From: Oscillospiraceae bacterium
Lineage (GTDB): Bacteria > Bacillota > Clostridia > Oscillospirales > Oscillospiraceae
DNA: 35,382 bases
Assembly: GCA_017458085.1 (NCBI GenBank)
Contig: JAFTGE010000027.1
Coordinates: forward strand, 1-35,382
Direction: 5' to 3'
Shown here: piece after piece, positions 25,383 to 34,179 of the stretch
Layout of the letters: the number at the start of each line of letters is the position of its first letter
How positions within the stretch are numbered: position 1 is the stretch's first letter
Notes under the pieces: generated by a model
What the model saw: the letters and a program-made list of their open reading frames with translations, nothing else
Told to the model about the DNA's origin: nothing
The model's database searches: none
Program-made: the position numbers and the translations under genes

Positions 25383-25397
25383 AATCTTTACTAAAAT
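25369..25397 (+). promoter_or_regulatory. Proposed promoter of the glucosyltransferase gene
   Basis: TTGATT at 25369-25374, a 17-base spacer and TAAAAT at 25392-25397. Nearly the whole promoter is covered by the inverted repeat 25373-25396, so a bound dimer would block polymerase. Confidence 0.5.
25373..25396. promoter_or_regulatory. Perfect palindromic operator between XRE and GtrII genes
   Basis: TTTTAGTAAA, a 4-base centre AATC, and TTTACTAAAA form perfect 10-base arms. A symmetric site of this size between divergent genes, one of them a Cro/CI-type regulator, is the expected form of its operator. No second copy was noticed in the window. Confidence 0.6.
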
Positions 25398-25420
25398 GGA
25401 GGCGTAATCTAAAAACCCGG

Positions 25421-27004
25421 ATGGAAAACGCCATGAGAGATATAAAAGTGAATTGGTTACTGGATTTGCGTTCACGGAAGGATTTGAAACTGGCGAGGAT
25501 CGCCATATATAGCGCGTTAATCTCCGCACTTTTGGCCTATTATTATCTGATTATCCTAGGAAATGGAAATCCAGATGCTTTGTGCGAAGGGTTGATCTCC
25601 TATACCGGTGCAGACTGGGCGCTTGCCTGCGGGCGGTGGGCTATTCGCTATATGAACATGGCCTCAGGTGATGTTATCCTTCCGGGCATCTGGGTGATTC
25701 TTTACGCGATCTGCTGCGGGATATCCGGATGGCAGCTGATCAGACTCTGGAAGATCGACGGGAAAGTAGAGGCATGCTTGACGGCCTGTCTGCTTACAGT
25801 GAATCCAACTGTGATTGAGCAGTCGCTGCTACAGTATATGTTCATGGCTTGGGGCTTGAGCAATGTGCTATGTGTTTTGTTCGTGTACCTCAACGGTTCC
25901 GACAGCGGATGGATGAGACAATATTTCCTTGCACCTTGCTGCCTGGCTGTCGCGCTGGGGCTTTATCAGGCGTGTATCGGGATTGTCAGCCTGGGCTTTT
26001 GTATGACCCTGATCATTCGTATGCGCGAGCAGATGAATTGGAAGTCGGCTTTCCGATGTGTTCTGCGGTTTGCGCTATCGGCCATCCTGGGGGTTCTGCT
26101 GTATTTTATCATCTTACGACTTGAATTCAGGCGATGGGGTGTGGATGAAAGCTATAGGGTGGAGTTGTTCTCCGTGGAGGGAATCCTATCTTCTCTGGGG
26201 GAAAGCTTCCCCAATGCGTATAGGACCTTTTTCCAGTACTTTTCCGACCATGTCTTCCACCGGGTTTATCTCTATGTGCTGCTGGCCGTTGCCGGCTGCG
26301 CAGCTTTTCTGATTGAGATTGCCCATTTGTTCAAGAACAGACGCATCGTTGAGGCTTTGGCCATGCTGACTTTGACCCTGCTGATCCCTGTCTTTGCCAA
26401 TATTGCCGATATTGTCTTTCCCTACAATACACCGGTTCTTATAATGCAGTACCAAAGCATGTTGGTTGTCCCTTTCCTCTTGGCGCTTCTGACGGGGAAC
26501 GGAGAGAAAGCTGGGTCCCTACGACTGGGAAGGATCGTCTGCCTGCTTGCATTGAGCATTATTACATGGGGTTATGTGGTTTCGGCCAACGCGACATATC
26601 GTGTCTATGACCTGAGTTATCGGCATATTTACTTTGCAGTGTCATCTGCTATGGGAGACGTTTATGATCTTCCCGGCTATCAAACGGATGAGGTCGTCGC
26701 GTTCGCGGGCTTCCCGGATGACAGCTACCTGCGGAAGAATGTTGGCGCGTATCGATATGCTTATGGGCAGTACGAAAATTTCGCTTTCTGGGATGGTATG
26801 ATGGGTTTACAAATCTGCCGAAACAATTATCTGACACATTATCTGGGGATCGACGGCGGGCATATTTATGGGAAGCTATATAACGACGCAGTCGCGTCAG
26901 ATGAATTTCGTGAGATGAACGTGTGGCCGGGTGAGAATTCCGTCAAGAGATTCGACGGCCTGATTATTATCAAGTTCTCTGAAAATCCAACAATCTTCGG
27001 TTGA
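25421..27004 (+). CDS. GtrII-type membrane glucosyltransferase
   Basis: A 527-residue polytopic membrane protein of the glucosyltransferase GtrII family (relatives of phage-encoded O-antigen glucosyltransferases and GT-C-like enzymes). There are roughly ten hydrophobic helices over residues 25-400, an early loop with the acidic/Arg cluster YTGADWALACGRWAIRYMN, the family segment LALGLYQACIGI, and a soluble C-terminal part ending NVWPGENSVKRFDGLIIIKF, typical of these proteins. It probably transfers a sugar from a polyprenyl-phosphate donor to a surface glycan; donor and acceptor are unknown. Start 25421 (or ATG 25433) lacks a good ribosome site. Its base composition is visibly richer in A+T than the neighbours, consistent with transfer together with the XRE gene. 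Confidence 0.85.
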   Translation: MENAMRDIKVNWLLDLRSRKDLKLARIAIYSALISALLAYYYLIILGNGNPDALCEGLISYTGADWALACGRWAIRYMNMASGDVILPGIWVILYAICCGISGWQLIRLWKIDGKVEACLTACLLTVNPTVIEQSLLQYMFMAWGLSNVLCVLFVYLNGSDSGWMRQYFLAPCCLAVALGLYQACIGIVSLGFCMTLIIRMREQMNWKSAFRCVLRFALSAILGVLLYFIILRLEFRRWGVDESYRVELFSVEGILSSLGESFPNAYRTFFQYFSDHVFHRVYLYVLLAVAGCAAFLIEIAHLFKNRRIVEALAMLTLTLLIPVFANIADIVFPYNTPVLIMQYQSMLVVPFLLALLTGNGEKAGSLRLGRIVCLLALSIITWGYVVSANATYRVYDLSYRHIYFAVSSAMGDVYDLPGYQTDEVVAFAGFPDDSYLRKNVGAYRYAYGQYENFAFWDGMMGLQICRNNYLTHYLGIDGGHIYGKLYNDAVASDEFREMNVWPGENSVKRFDGLIIIKFSENPTIFG

Positions 27005-27014
27005 GAGGTTAACA

Positions 27015-27060
27015 CAATATAAAAACACGCCGTGATGCTTCACGGCGTGTTTTTATATTG
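27015..27060. terminator. Bidirectional terminator shared by gtrII and rnpB
   Basis: A perfect inverted repeat with 21-base arms and a 4-base loop (core ACACGCCGTGA / TCACGGCGTGT). It carries A5 on the left and T5 on the right, so it reads as a terminator in both directions: for the glucosyltransferase gene (+) and for RNase P RNA (-), whose 3' end it abuts. Confidence 0.92.
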
Positions 27061-27403
27061 AGTCAACCTGTAAGCCGGGTTCTGTTAAAAACGACCATCT
27101 ATCTAGTCCTGCCGTTGCCGACAGGATCAAGCCACCTCCTGAGGACGGCCGGGCCAGCCGCATGTCCTCATACCACGGTGTTGCTCCGGATAGAGTTTAC
27201 AGCGTCCACATGTCTCCATGCGACGGGTGGGCTCTTACCCCACCTTTCCACCCTTACCGGCTGAAGCCGGCGGTATATCTCTGTTGCACTTGTCCGAGGG
27301 TCACCCCTGGCGGGCGTTACCCGTTATCCTTGCCCTGTGGAGCCCGGACTTTCCTCACGCACAGGCTTTCGCCTTGTGCCCGCGGTCGTTCGGTCAACTC
27401 AAC
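27058..27403 (-). ncRNA. rnpB: RNase P RNA, bacterial type A
   Basis: The catalytic RNA that matures tRNA 5' ends. Read on the minus strand, the conserved elements appear in order: GAGGAAAGTCCGGGCTCC near the 5' end (P4 strand and CR-I), the CAGGGCAAGGATAACGGG region, GTAAGAGCCCACC in the middle, and AGAACCCGGCTTACAGG near the 3' end (P4 partner and CR-V). The 5' GAGTTGAC and 3' GTTGACTC can pair as helix P1 with G.U pairs. The arrangement is the ancestral type A rather than the Bacillus type B. Ends are approximate, set by the promoter (27410-27438) and the terminator. The + strand open frame across it is not a gene. Confidence 0.95.
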
Positions 27404-27409
27404 GTGCTT

Positions 27410-27438
27410 ATTCTATCCATTTTTCCGGAGCAAGTCAA
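27410..27438 (-). promoter_or_regulatory. Promoter of rnpB
   Basis: On the minus strand TTGACT (complement of 27433-27438), a 17-base spacer, and TAGAAT (complement of 27410-27415), about 7 bases before the predicted RNA 5' end. Confidence 0.8.
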
Positions 27439-27447
27439 CAATAATTC

Positions 27448-27476
27448 TTGTCAGCGCCCGGCAAAAGCTATATAAT
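27448..27476 (+). promoter_or_regulatory. Promoter of murD
   Basis: TTGTCA at 27448-27453, a 17-base spacer and perfect TATAAT at 27471-27476. Only 9 bases separate its -35 box from that of the divergent rnpB promoter. Confidence 0.8.
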
Positions 27477-27509
27477 AGTTTAGTTAAGAGGGAAAGGAGA
27501 ACTGGTCAA

Positions 27510-28922
27510 TTGACACTTTCCGAATATGTTGAAAGCATAAAAGAAAACAGCATCGCGGTCGTCGGCATCGGTGTGAGCAATCTGCCGCTGATCGAGCTGC
27601 TGCTCAAGCACGGCTGCAATGTGACGGCCTGTGATATGAGAACGAGGGAGCAGATGGGCGGCGAGGCTGAGCGGCTGGAGAAGCTGGGTGCCAGGCTCCG
27701 GCTGGGGCCGGATTATCTGGAAGGCCTGACCGAACAGATCATCTTCCGCACGCCCGGGTTGATGCCCTTTGACCCCCATCTGGAAGCGGCCAGGGAGCGG
27801 GGGAGCGTGATCACCTCGGAGATGGAGGTGTTTTTGTCTCTGTGCCCCTGCAAGGTGATCGCGGTCACCGGCAGCGACGGAAAGACCACCACGTCGACGA
27901 TCATCGCGGAGCTTTTAAAAGCGGCGGGCTACACCGTCCACCTGGGCGGCAACATCGGGCACCCGCTGCTGTGCGAGATCCCGGAGATCGAGCCGGATCA
28001 TATTGCCGTGCTGGAGCTGAGCTCGTTTCAGCTGCACAGTATGGTCTGCCGCCCGGATGTGGCGGTGGTCACCAATGTTTCCCCGAACCACCTGGATAAG
28101 CACAAGGATTATCAGGACTATATCGACGCTAAGCGCGAAATTCTGGAGCACCAGACGGCGGACTGCCGCCTGATTTTGAATCTGGACGATGCGCAGAGCG
28201 ACTACTACGCCTCCGCTTCCCCTGCGCATAAGGCGTGGTTCTCGGATAAAAACCCGGTCAGCGAGGGAAGCATGCTCCGCGGCGGAATCCTCTGGCGCGT
28301 CAGCGGGGGAGCGGAACGGCCGGTTCTGCGCGCCGACGAGATCCGCTTGCCGGGAGAACATAACGTATTGAACTACCTGGCGGCGTTTACCGCCGTAGAA
28401 GGGCTGGTGGACGACAGTGTCTGCGCCGCAGTTGCCAGGAGCTTTGCCGGGGTGGAGCACCGCTTGGAGACGGTCCGCGTCGTTGACGGCGTCACGTTTA
28501 TCAACGACTCCATCGGCACCAGCCCCACGCGTACCATCGCGGGTCTGCATGCCATGCGCGTCAAGCCCATCGTCATCGCCGGGGGCTATGATAAACATAT
28601 TCCCTTTGACGGCTTGGGAGACGAACTGAATCTGCACGCAAAGAAGCTGTTTCTTACGGGCGACACGGCGCCGCTGATTTATGAGGCGGTGATAAAATCC
28701 CGATTCTATGGCGAGAATAAGCTCGAAATCACAGTGCTAGAGGATTTCCGCGAGACTGTTTTACGGGCGGCTGCCGCGGCGGAGAAGGGGGATGTCGTCC
28801 TGCTGTCGCCGGCCTGCGCGGCCTTTGACCACTTTAAAAATTTTGCAGAGAGAGGAAGCTTCTTCAAGTCCATTGTGATGACATTGGAGGAAAAGACGAA
28901 AGAGCATCATGAAGATATCTGA
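27510..28922 (+). CDS. murD: UDP-N-acetylmuramoyl-L-alanine--D-glutamate ligase
   Basis: Adds D-Glu to UDP-MurNAc-L-Ala in peptidoglycan precursor synthesis; cytosolic, ATP-dependent. The 470-residue protein has an N-terminal UDP-binding Rossmann fold (IAVVGIGVSNLPLIELL), the ATP loop VTGSDGKTTTS, ELSSFQLHSM, VTNVSPNHLDKH, and the C-terminal domain with GVEHRLETV, FINDSIGTSPTRTIAGL and LLSPACAAFDHFKNFAERG. I start at TTG 27510 because GGAAAGGAG lies 11 bases upstream and the conserved fold begins 13 residues later; the frame stays open upstream only because it crosses rnpB. The gene stands apart from any other division/cell-wall gene here. It overlaps the next gene by 14 bases. Confidence 0.95.
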   Translation: MTLSEYVESIKENSIAVVGIGVSNLPLIELLLKHGCNVTACDMRTREQMGGEAERLEKLGARLRLGPDYLEGLTEQIIFRTPGLMPFDPHLEAARERGSVITSEMEVFLSLCPCKVIAVTGSDGKTTTSTIIAELLKAAGYTVHLGGNIGHPLLCEIPEIEPDHIAVLELSSFQLHSMVCRPDVAVVTNVSPNHLDKHKDYQDYIDAKREILEHQTADCRLILNLDDAQSDYYASASPAHKAWFSDKNPVSEGSMLRGGILWRVSGGAERPVLRADEIRLPGEHNVLNYLAAFTAVEGLVDDSVCAAVARSFAGVEHRLETVRVVDGVTFINDSIGTSPTRTIAGLHAMRVKPIVIAGGYDKHIPFDGLGDELNLHAKKLFLTGDTAPLIYEAVIKSRFYGENKLEITVLEDFRETVLRAAAAAEKGDVVLLSPACAAFDHFKNFAERGSFFKSIVMTLEEKTKEHHEDI

Positions 28923-30162
28923 CATCAAGCCCGAGGTCACCGACATGGCGGCCTCGGTTCAAGCGCGCCTGAACACCCGTTTTCAGGAGATCGACCGCGT
29001 GGCGGAAATCAATACCCGTAAGGTCATGGAGGCGTTCCAGAATCATCAGGTGTCTGACGCCTGCTTCGCCGGGACCACCGGCTACGGCTACGACGATCTG
29101 GGCAGAGAAACGCTTGACAAAATCTACGCCGAAATATTTGGCGCGGAGGCAGCGCTGGTGCGCATCCAATTTGTCAACGGCACCCATGCGCTCACTGCGG
29201 CCATGTTCGCACTGGCCAGGCCCGGCCAGAAGATTCTGGCTGTTACCGGTACGCCCTACGATACGCTGCGCACTGCCATCGGTATCGCGGGCGACGGCTT
29301 TGGCTCACTGAAATTTTACGGCATTGACTATGGCCAAGTCGATCTGACACCGTCCGGCGATCCGGACTACGCCGCCATTGCCGAGGCGGTCAAGGAGGAG
29401 ACCGTTGCGGCGGTGATGATCCAGCGCTCCCGCGGCTATGAGGATCGCCGGGCGCTGACGGTGGAGGAGATCGGCAGGATCGTGAGCACCGTGAAGGCCG
29501 TCAACCCCGCGGTGTACGTGATGGTCGACAACTGCTATGGAGAGTTTACCGACGTCATTGAGCCGACCAACGTCGGCGCGGATATCATAGCCGGCTCGCT
29601 CATCAAAAACCCCGGCGGCGGCATCGCACCCACGGGCGGCTATGTCGCCGGAAAACAAGAGCTTGTTGACCGCGCGGCCATGCGCCTGACCACACCCGGC
29701 ATCGGCGGGGAGTGCGGCTCCAGCCTCGGAAACAACCGTCTGCTGTTCCAGGGGCTCTTTATGGCGCCGCATATTGTGGCGCAGGCGTTGAAGACAGCCT
29801 GCTTCTGCGCGGGGATGATGGAAGAAATCGGGATTGCGACCTCGCCCGCTGTGGACGAGAAACGCTCCGATATCATCCAGATGGTAAAGCTCGGCTCCCC
29901 GGAAAACATGAAGCGCTTCTGCCTAGGAATCCAGGCGGGTGCGCCGGTGGACTCCTATGTGACGCCGGAGCCGTGGCCCATGCCGGGCTATGACTGCCCG
30001 GTGATCATGGCGGCGGGCTCCTTTATCCAGGGCTCGTCCATTGAGCTTTCCGCCGACGGTCCCATGCGTGAGCCGTACACCGTCTATATGCAGGGCGGGT
30101 TGACCTATGAATCGGGAAAACTGGGGATTATGATGGCCGTCAGCGCCATGTTGGACAAGTAG
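28909..30162 (+). CDS. Methionine gamma-lyase family PLP protein (YnbB-like)
   Basis: A 417-residue fold-type I PLP enzyme of the YnbB/'aluminium resistance protein' family, related to Cys/Met metabolism lyases. Visible features are FAGTTGYGYDDLGRETLD near the start, IQFVNGTHALTAAMFALARPGQ, the PLP aspartate region MVDNCYGEF, and the PLP lysine K233 in GSLIKNPGGGIAPTGGY. Substrate is unknown; the family name comes from distant similarity. The start overlaps the end of murD. In Bacillus the homologue sits near glnR, so this placement is different. Confidence 0.9.
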   Translation: MKISDIKPEVTDMAASVQARLNTRFQEIDRVAEINTRKVMEAFQNHQVSDACFAGTTGYGYDDLGRETLDKIYAEIFGAEAALVRIQFVNGTHALTAAMFALARPGQKILAVTGTPYDTLRTAIGIAGDGFGSLKFYGIDYGQVDLTPSGDPDYAAIAEAVKEETVAAVMIQRSRGYEDRRALTVEEIGRIVSTVKAVNPAVYVMVDNCYGEFTDVIEPTNVGADIIAGSLIKNPGGGIAPTGGYVAGKQELVDRAAMRLTTPGIGGECGSSLGNNRLLFQGLFMAPHIVAQALKTACFCAGMMEEIGIATSPAVDEKRSDIIQMVKLGSPENMKRFCLGIQAGAPVDSYVTPEPWPMPGYDCPVIMAAGSFIQGSSIELSADGPMREPYTVYMQGGLTYESGKLGIMMAVSAMLDK

Positions 30163-30173
30163 TCGCGCATACA

Positions 30174-30199
30174 ATGCATGGGGAGGTGACTCCATGCAT
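30174..30199 (+). promoter_or_regulatory. Hairpin enclosing the yunB ribosome site and start codon
   Basis: ATGCATGG (30174-30181) and CCATGCAT (30192-30199) are perfect 8-base arms. The ribosome site GGAGGTGA fills the 10-base loop and the start ATG 30194 is inside the second arm, so the fold could hold back translation. Confidence 0.45.
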
Positions 30200-30871
30200 C
30201 GCAGACGCTTTCGGCCAAAGCAGCGTTTCAGCTACAGCACCGGCTCGGAGCAGACGATAAGGCAGGGCGGCGGTATTCACCTGACCGCTCTGATGACCCT
30301 GGCGGCGCTGTGCCTGTTTTTGGCGGGGGCGTCGATGTTTCTGAAAAATATCTCCTGTCAGATCGCCGTGTCCGATGCCAGCGACATTGTGACCGTTCAG
30401 ATCAACAACGCCATTGCCGAGGTTATGGGGCAGGGGCAGTATGACGGGGAGAACTTTGTCAACTTTGAAAAGAATGCCGACGGTGAGGTCACGGCCATCA
30501 GCAGCAACATGGCCAAGATCAATATGCTCTCGTCCGATATCCTGGATAAGGTGGTCGGTGCCACGGAAAACCGCACCCTGACGGTGGAGATTCCCATCGG
30601 CAATCTGACCGGGATCAGCCTGCTCATGGGCCGCGGGCCCAGTGTTCCCGTGCAGATTATCGTGCTGACCTCGTCCCGGGTGCAGTTTAACAACAGCATC
30701 GTCACCGCCGGAATCAATCAGACCAAGCACCAGATCAATCTGGAGGTCATCGTGGATATCGATATTCTGATCCCCTGGGGGACAGAGAGCACACAGGTCG
30801 TAACCGAGGTTATGATCGCCGATACCATCGTGGTGGGCAAGGTGCCCGACACGTATCTGAACATGCAATAA
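30194..30871 (+). CDS. yunB: Sporulation protein YunB
   Basis: A 225-residue protein with a basic cytoplasmic start (MHRRRFRPKQRF), one transmembrane helix (about residues 33-55, LTALMTLAALCLFLAGASMF) and an extracytoplasmic domain. Segments VTVQINNAIAEVM, ISSNMAKINMLSSDILDKV, IPIGNLTGISLLMGRGP and VEIPIGN are characteristic of YunB, a sigma-E-controlled protein needed for efficient sporulation in Bacillus; its biochemical role is unknown. It lies between the PLP enzyme and ligA with short spacers. Confidence 0.92.
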   Translation: MHRRRFRPKQRFSYSTGSEQTIRQGGGIHLTALMTLAALCLFLAGASMFLKNISCQIAVSDASDIVTVQINNAIAEVMGQGQYDGENFVNFEKNADGEVTAISSNMAKINMLSSDILDKVVGATENRTLTVEIPIGNLTGISLLMGRGPSVPVQIIVLTSSRVQFNNSIVTAGINQTKHQINLEVIVDIDILIPWGTESTQVVTEVMIADTIVVGKVPDTYLNMQ

Positions 30872-32860
<1,989 letters not shown>

Positions 32861-32864
32861 AGCA

Positions 32865-32910
32865 ATAAGAGGGTGCAGGGCGGTGGAAACTCCACCCTGC
32901 ACCCTCTTAT
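32865..32910. terminator. Long hairpin after ligA
   Basis: ATAAGAGGGTGCAGG (32865-32879) pairs perfectly with CCTGCACCCTCTTAT (32896-32910), with further pairing (GGTGG/CCACC) possible inside. There is no real T-run after it (CATGTTG), so it may be a terminator of weak efficiency or an mRNA-stabilising 3' structure. Confidence 0.6.
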
Positions 32911-32916
32911 CATGTT

Positions 32917-32945
32917 GTGAATAGGATGGAATGCAGCGATAATTT
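32917..32945 (+). promoter_or_regulatory. Possible sigma-E-like promoter of the cotJ operon
   Basis: GTGAATA at 32917-32923, a 14-base spacer, and GATAATTT at 32938-32945 resemble a mother-cell sigma-E promoter only loosely. Suggested because cotJ is sigma-E-dependent in Bacillus; the match itself is weak. Confidence 0.25.
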
Positions 32946-32965
32946 TCCGAGGAGGAGAAACCTGA

Positions 32966-33400
32966 ATGAACGCTGATTCCTATAAAAACGGTCGCTTGCC
33001 AGGCGAATTTGCGCCGTTGGCGCGTGCTTATATCCCCGTGCAAGAGGCGGTTACGCCTGCGTATGAGAGCAGCGAGGCGCTGAGCCGCGGGACGCTGTTC
33101 CCGGGGCTTGATCTGCCTTTCATGAATATTGTCAATGACGAGCTTGACCAGACCCCGCTGACAGAACTCATGGCCATTGATTTCGTAACCGATGAGTTGG
33201 AGCTTTATCTGGATACCCACGCCGACGACAGCGAGGCGTTTGCCCTGTATCAGACCTTTCTGGCCTTGAAAAAGGAGGCCCATGAGCGATATGCGGAGCG
33301 CTGCGGTGTCATCAGCCAGACCGACATGCTGGGCATGGACAGTTACAGCTGGCTTAAAGACCCCTGGCCCTGGGATTTTCAGAACAGAGGAGGGAACTGA
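32966..33400 (+). CDS. Fused CotJA-CotJB spore coat protein
   Basis: A 144-residue protein that joins two coat proteins normally encoded separately. Residues ~15-52 match CotJA (LARAYIPVQEAVTPAYE, then EALSRGTLFPGLDLPF). Residues ~64-140 match CotJB (TELMAIDFVTDELELYLDTH, then YAERCG and the tryptophan-rich ending SWLKDPWPWDF). CotJA and CotJB are each about 80-90 residues in Bacillus; here a linker of about ten residues (NIVNDELDQT) connects them in a single uninterrupted frame. ATG 32966 follows GAGGAGGAG. The gene is 3 bases before cotJC, keeping the cotJA-B-C order, so the product probably joins the same coat complex. Confidence 0.85.
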   Translation: MNADSYKNGRLPGEFAPLARAYIPVQEAVTPAYESSEALSRGTLFPGLDLPFMNIVNDELDQTPLTELMAIDFVTDELELYLDTHADDSEAFALYQTFLALKKEAHERYAERCGVISQTDMLGMDSYSWLKDPWPWDFQNRGGN

Positions 33401-33403
33401 GCC

Positions 33404-34000
33404 ATGTTTGTCTATGAAAAGAAACTGCAATACCCGGTCAGAATCAAGAATACCAATCCCAAGCTGGCGAAGTTTATAATCTCTCAATACGGCGGACCGG
33501 ACGGAGAACTGGGCGCGTCTCTGCGTTATCTGAGCCAGCGCTATTCCATGCCCTATCCGGAACTGAAGGGCCTGCTGACGGATATCGGTGTCGAGGAGTT
33601 GGGCCATTTGGAGATGGTGGGCACGGTAGTGCACCAGCTGACACGGGATATGACCATCGACGAGATTAAACGCGCCGGGTTTGACGCCTACTTTGTTGAT
33701 CACACGGCGGGCGTATACCCGACGGCGGCCTCCGGGTTCCCGTGGAGCGCATCGTCCATGCAGGTAAAGGGCGATGTGATTGCCGATCTGAGTGAAGATC
33801 TTGGTGCCGAGCAAAAGGCACGCGTGACCTACGACAACATTCTTCGCCTGAGTGACGATCCCGATGTCAATGACGTTATGCGGTATCTGCGTGAGCGGGA
33901 GATCGTACACTTCCAGCGCTTCGGGGAGGCGTTACAGCTGGCCACGGATAAGATGAACCAGAAAAACGTTTACGCCGTCAATCCGGCTTTCGACAGATAA
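33404..34000 (+). CDS. cotJC: Spore coat protein CotJC (manganese catalase family)
   Basis: A 198-residue protein of the di-manganese catalase family found in the inner coat of Bacillus and Clostridium spores; in some clostridia it contributes catalase activity on the spore. The start MFVYEKKLQYPVRI is typical. Metal ligands visible are E35 in GELGASLRYLSQRY, E65 and H68 in VEELGHLEM, and a second pair in REREIVHFQRFGEAL. The C-terminal tail found in long Mn catalases is short here, as in CotJC. The ribosome site GAGGAGGG lies 9-10 bases upstream within the end of the cotJA-B fusion gene. Confidence 0.93.
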   Translation: MFVYEKKLQYPVRIKNTNPKLAKFIISQYGGPDGELGASLRYLSQRYSMPYPELKGLLTDIGVEELGHLEMVGTVVHQLTRDMTIDEIKRAGFDAYFVDHTAGVYPTAASGFPWSASSMQVKGDVIADLSEDLGAEQKARVTYDNILRLSDDPDVNDVMRYLREREIVHFQRFGEALQLATDKMNQKNVYAVNPAFDR

Positions 34001-34023
34001 AAGCAGACTAAACCATCATAAAT

Positions 34024-34072
34024 TACACCCCATTTGTCAGGCAGGGGATAAGCCGCTGACAGATGGGGTGTA
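34024..34072. terminator. Hairpin between cotJC and the minus-strand hydrolase
   Basis: TACACCCCATTTGTCAG (34024-34040) and 34056-34072 pair over 17 positions with one mismatch or G.U, loop of 15. It can serve either convergent gene; T-runs on both sides are poor. The rest of 34001-34179 shows no supportable gene. Confidence 0.65.
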
Positions 34073-34179
34073 TAGCTATGGGCTCGTGATATCGAAGCAA
34101 AGCCTTTTAACCCGACCGACGCGGAGCAATGCATCAGCGCGGATGGGCCATTGAAGGGATCAGATGTGAGACAATATGT

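Noticed and set aside
27162-27509. N-terminal extension of the murD frame
   Set aside because: The extra 116 codons cross the RNase P RNA gene and both divergent promoters; the translation is unlike any MurD. TTG 27510 with a good ribosome site is the start.
34085-34179. Open + strand frame reading RDIEAKPFNPTDAEQC, protein-like in texture
   Set aside because: No start codon or ribosome site, stop just upstream, and it soon runs antisense into the hydrolase gene. Could be a remnant; a BLASTP of the ~35 residues would settle it.
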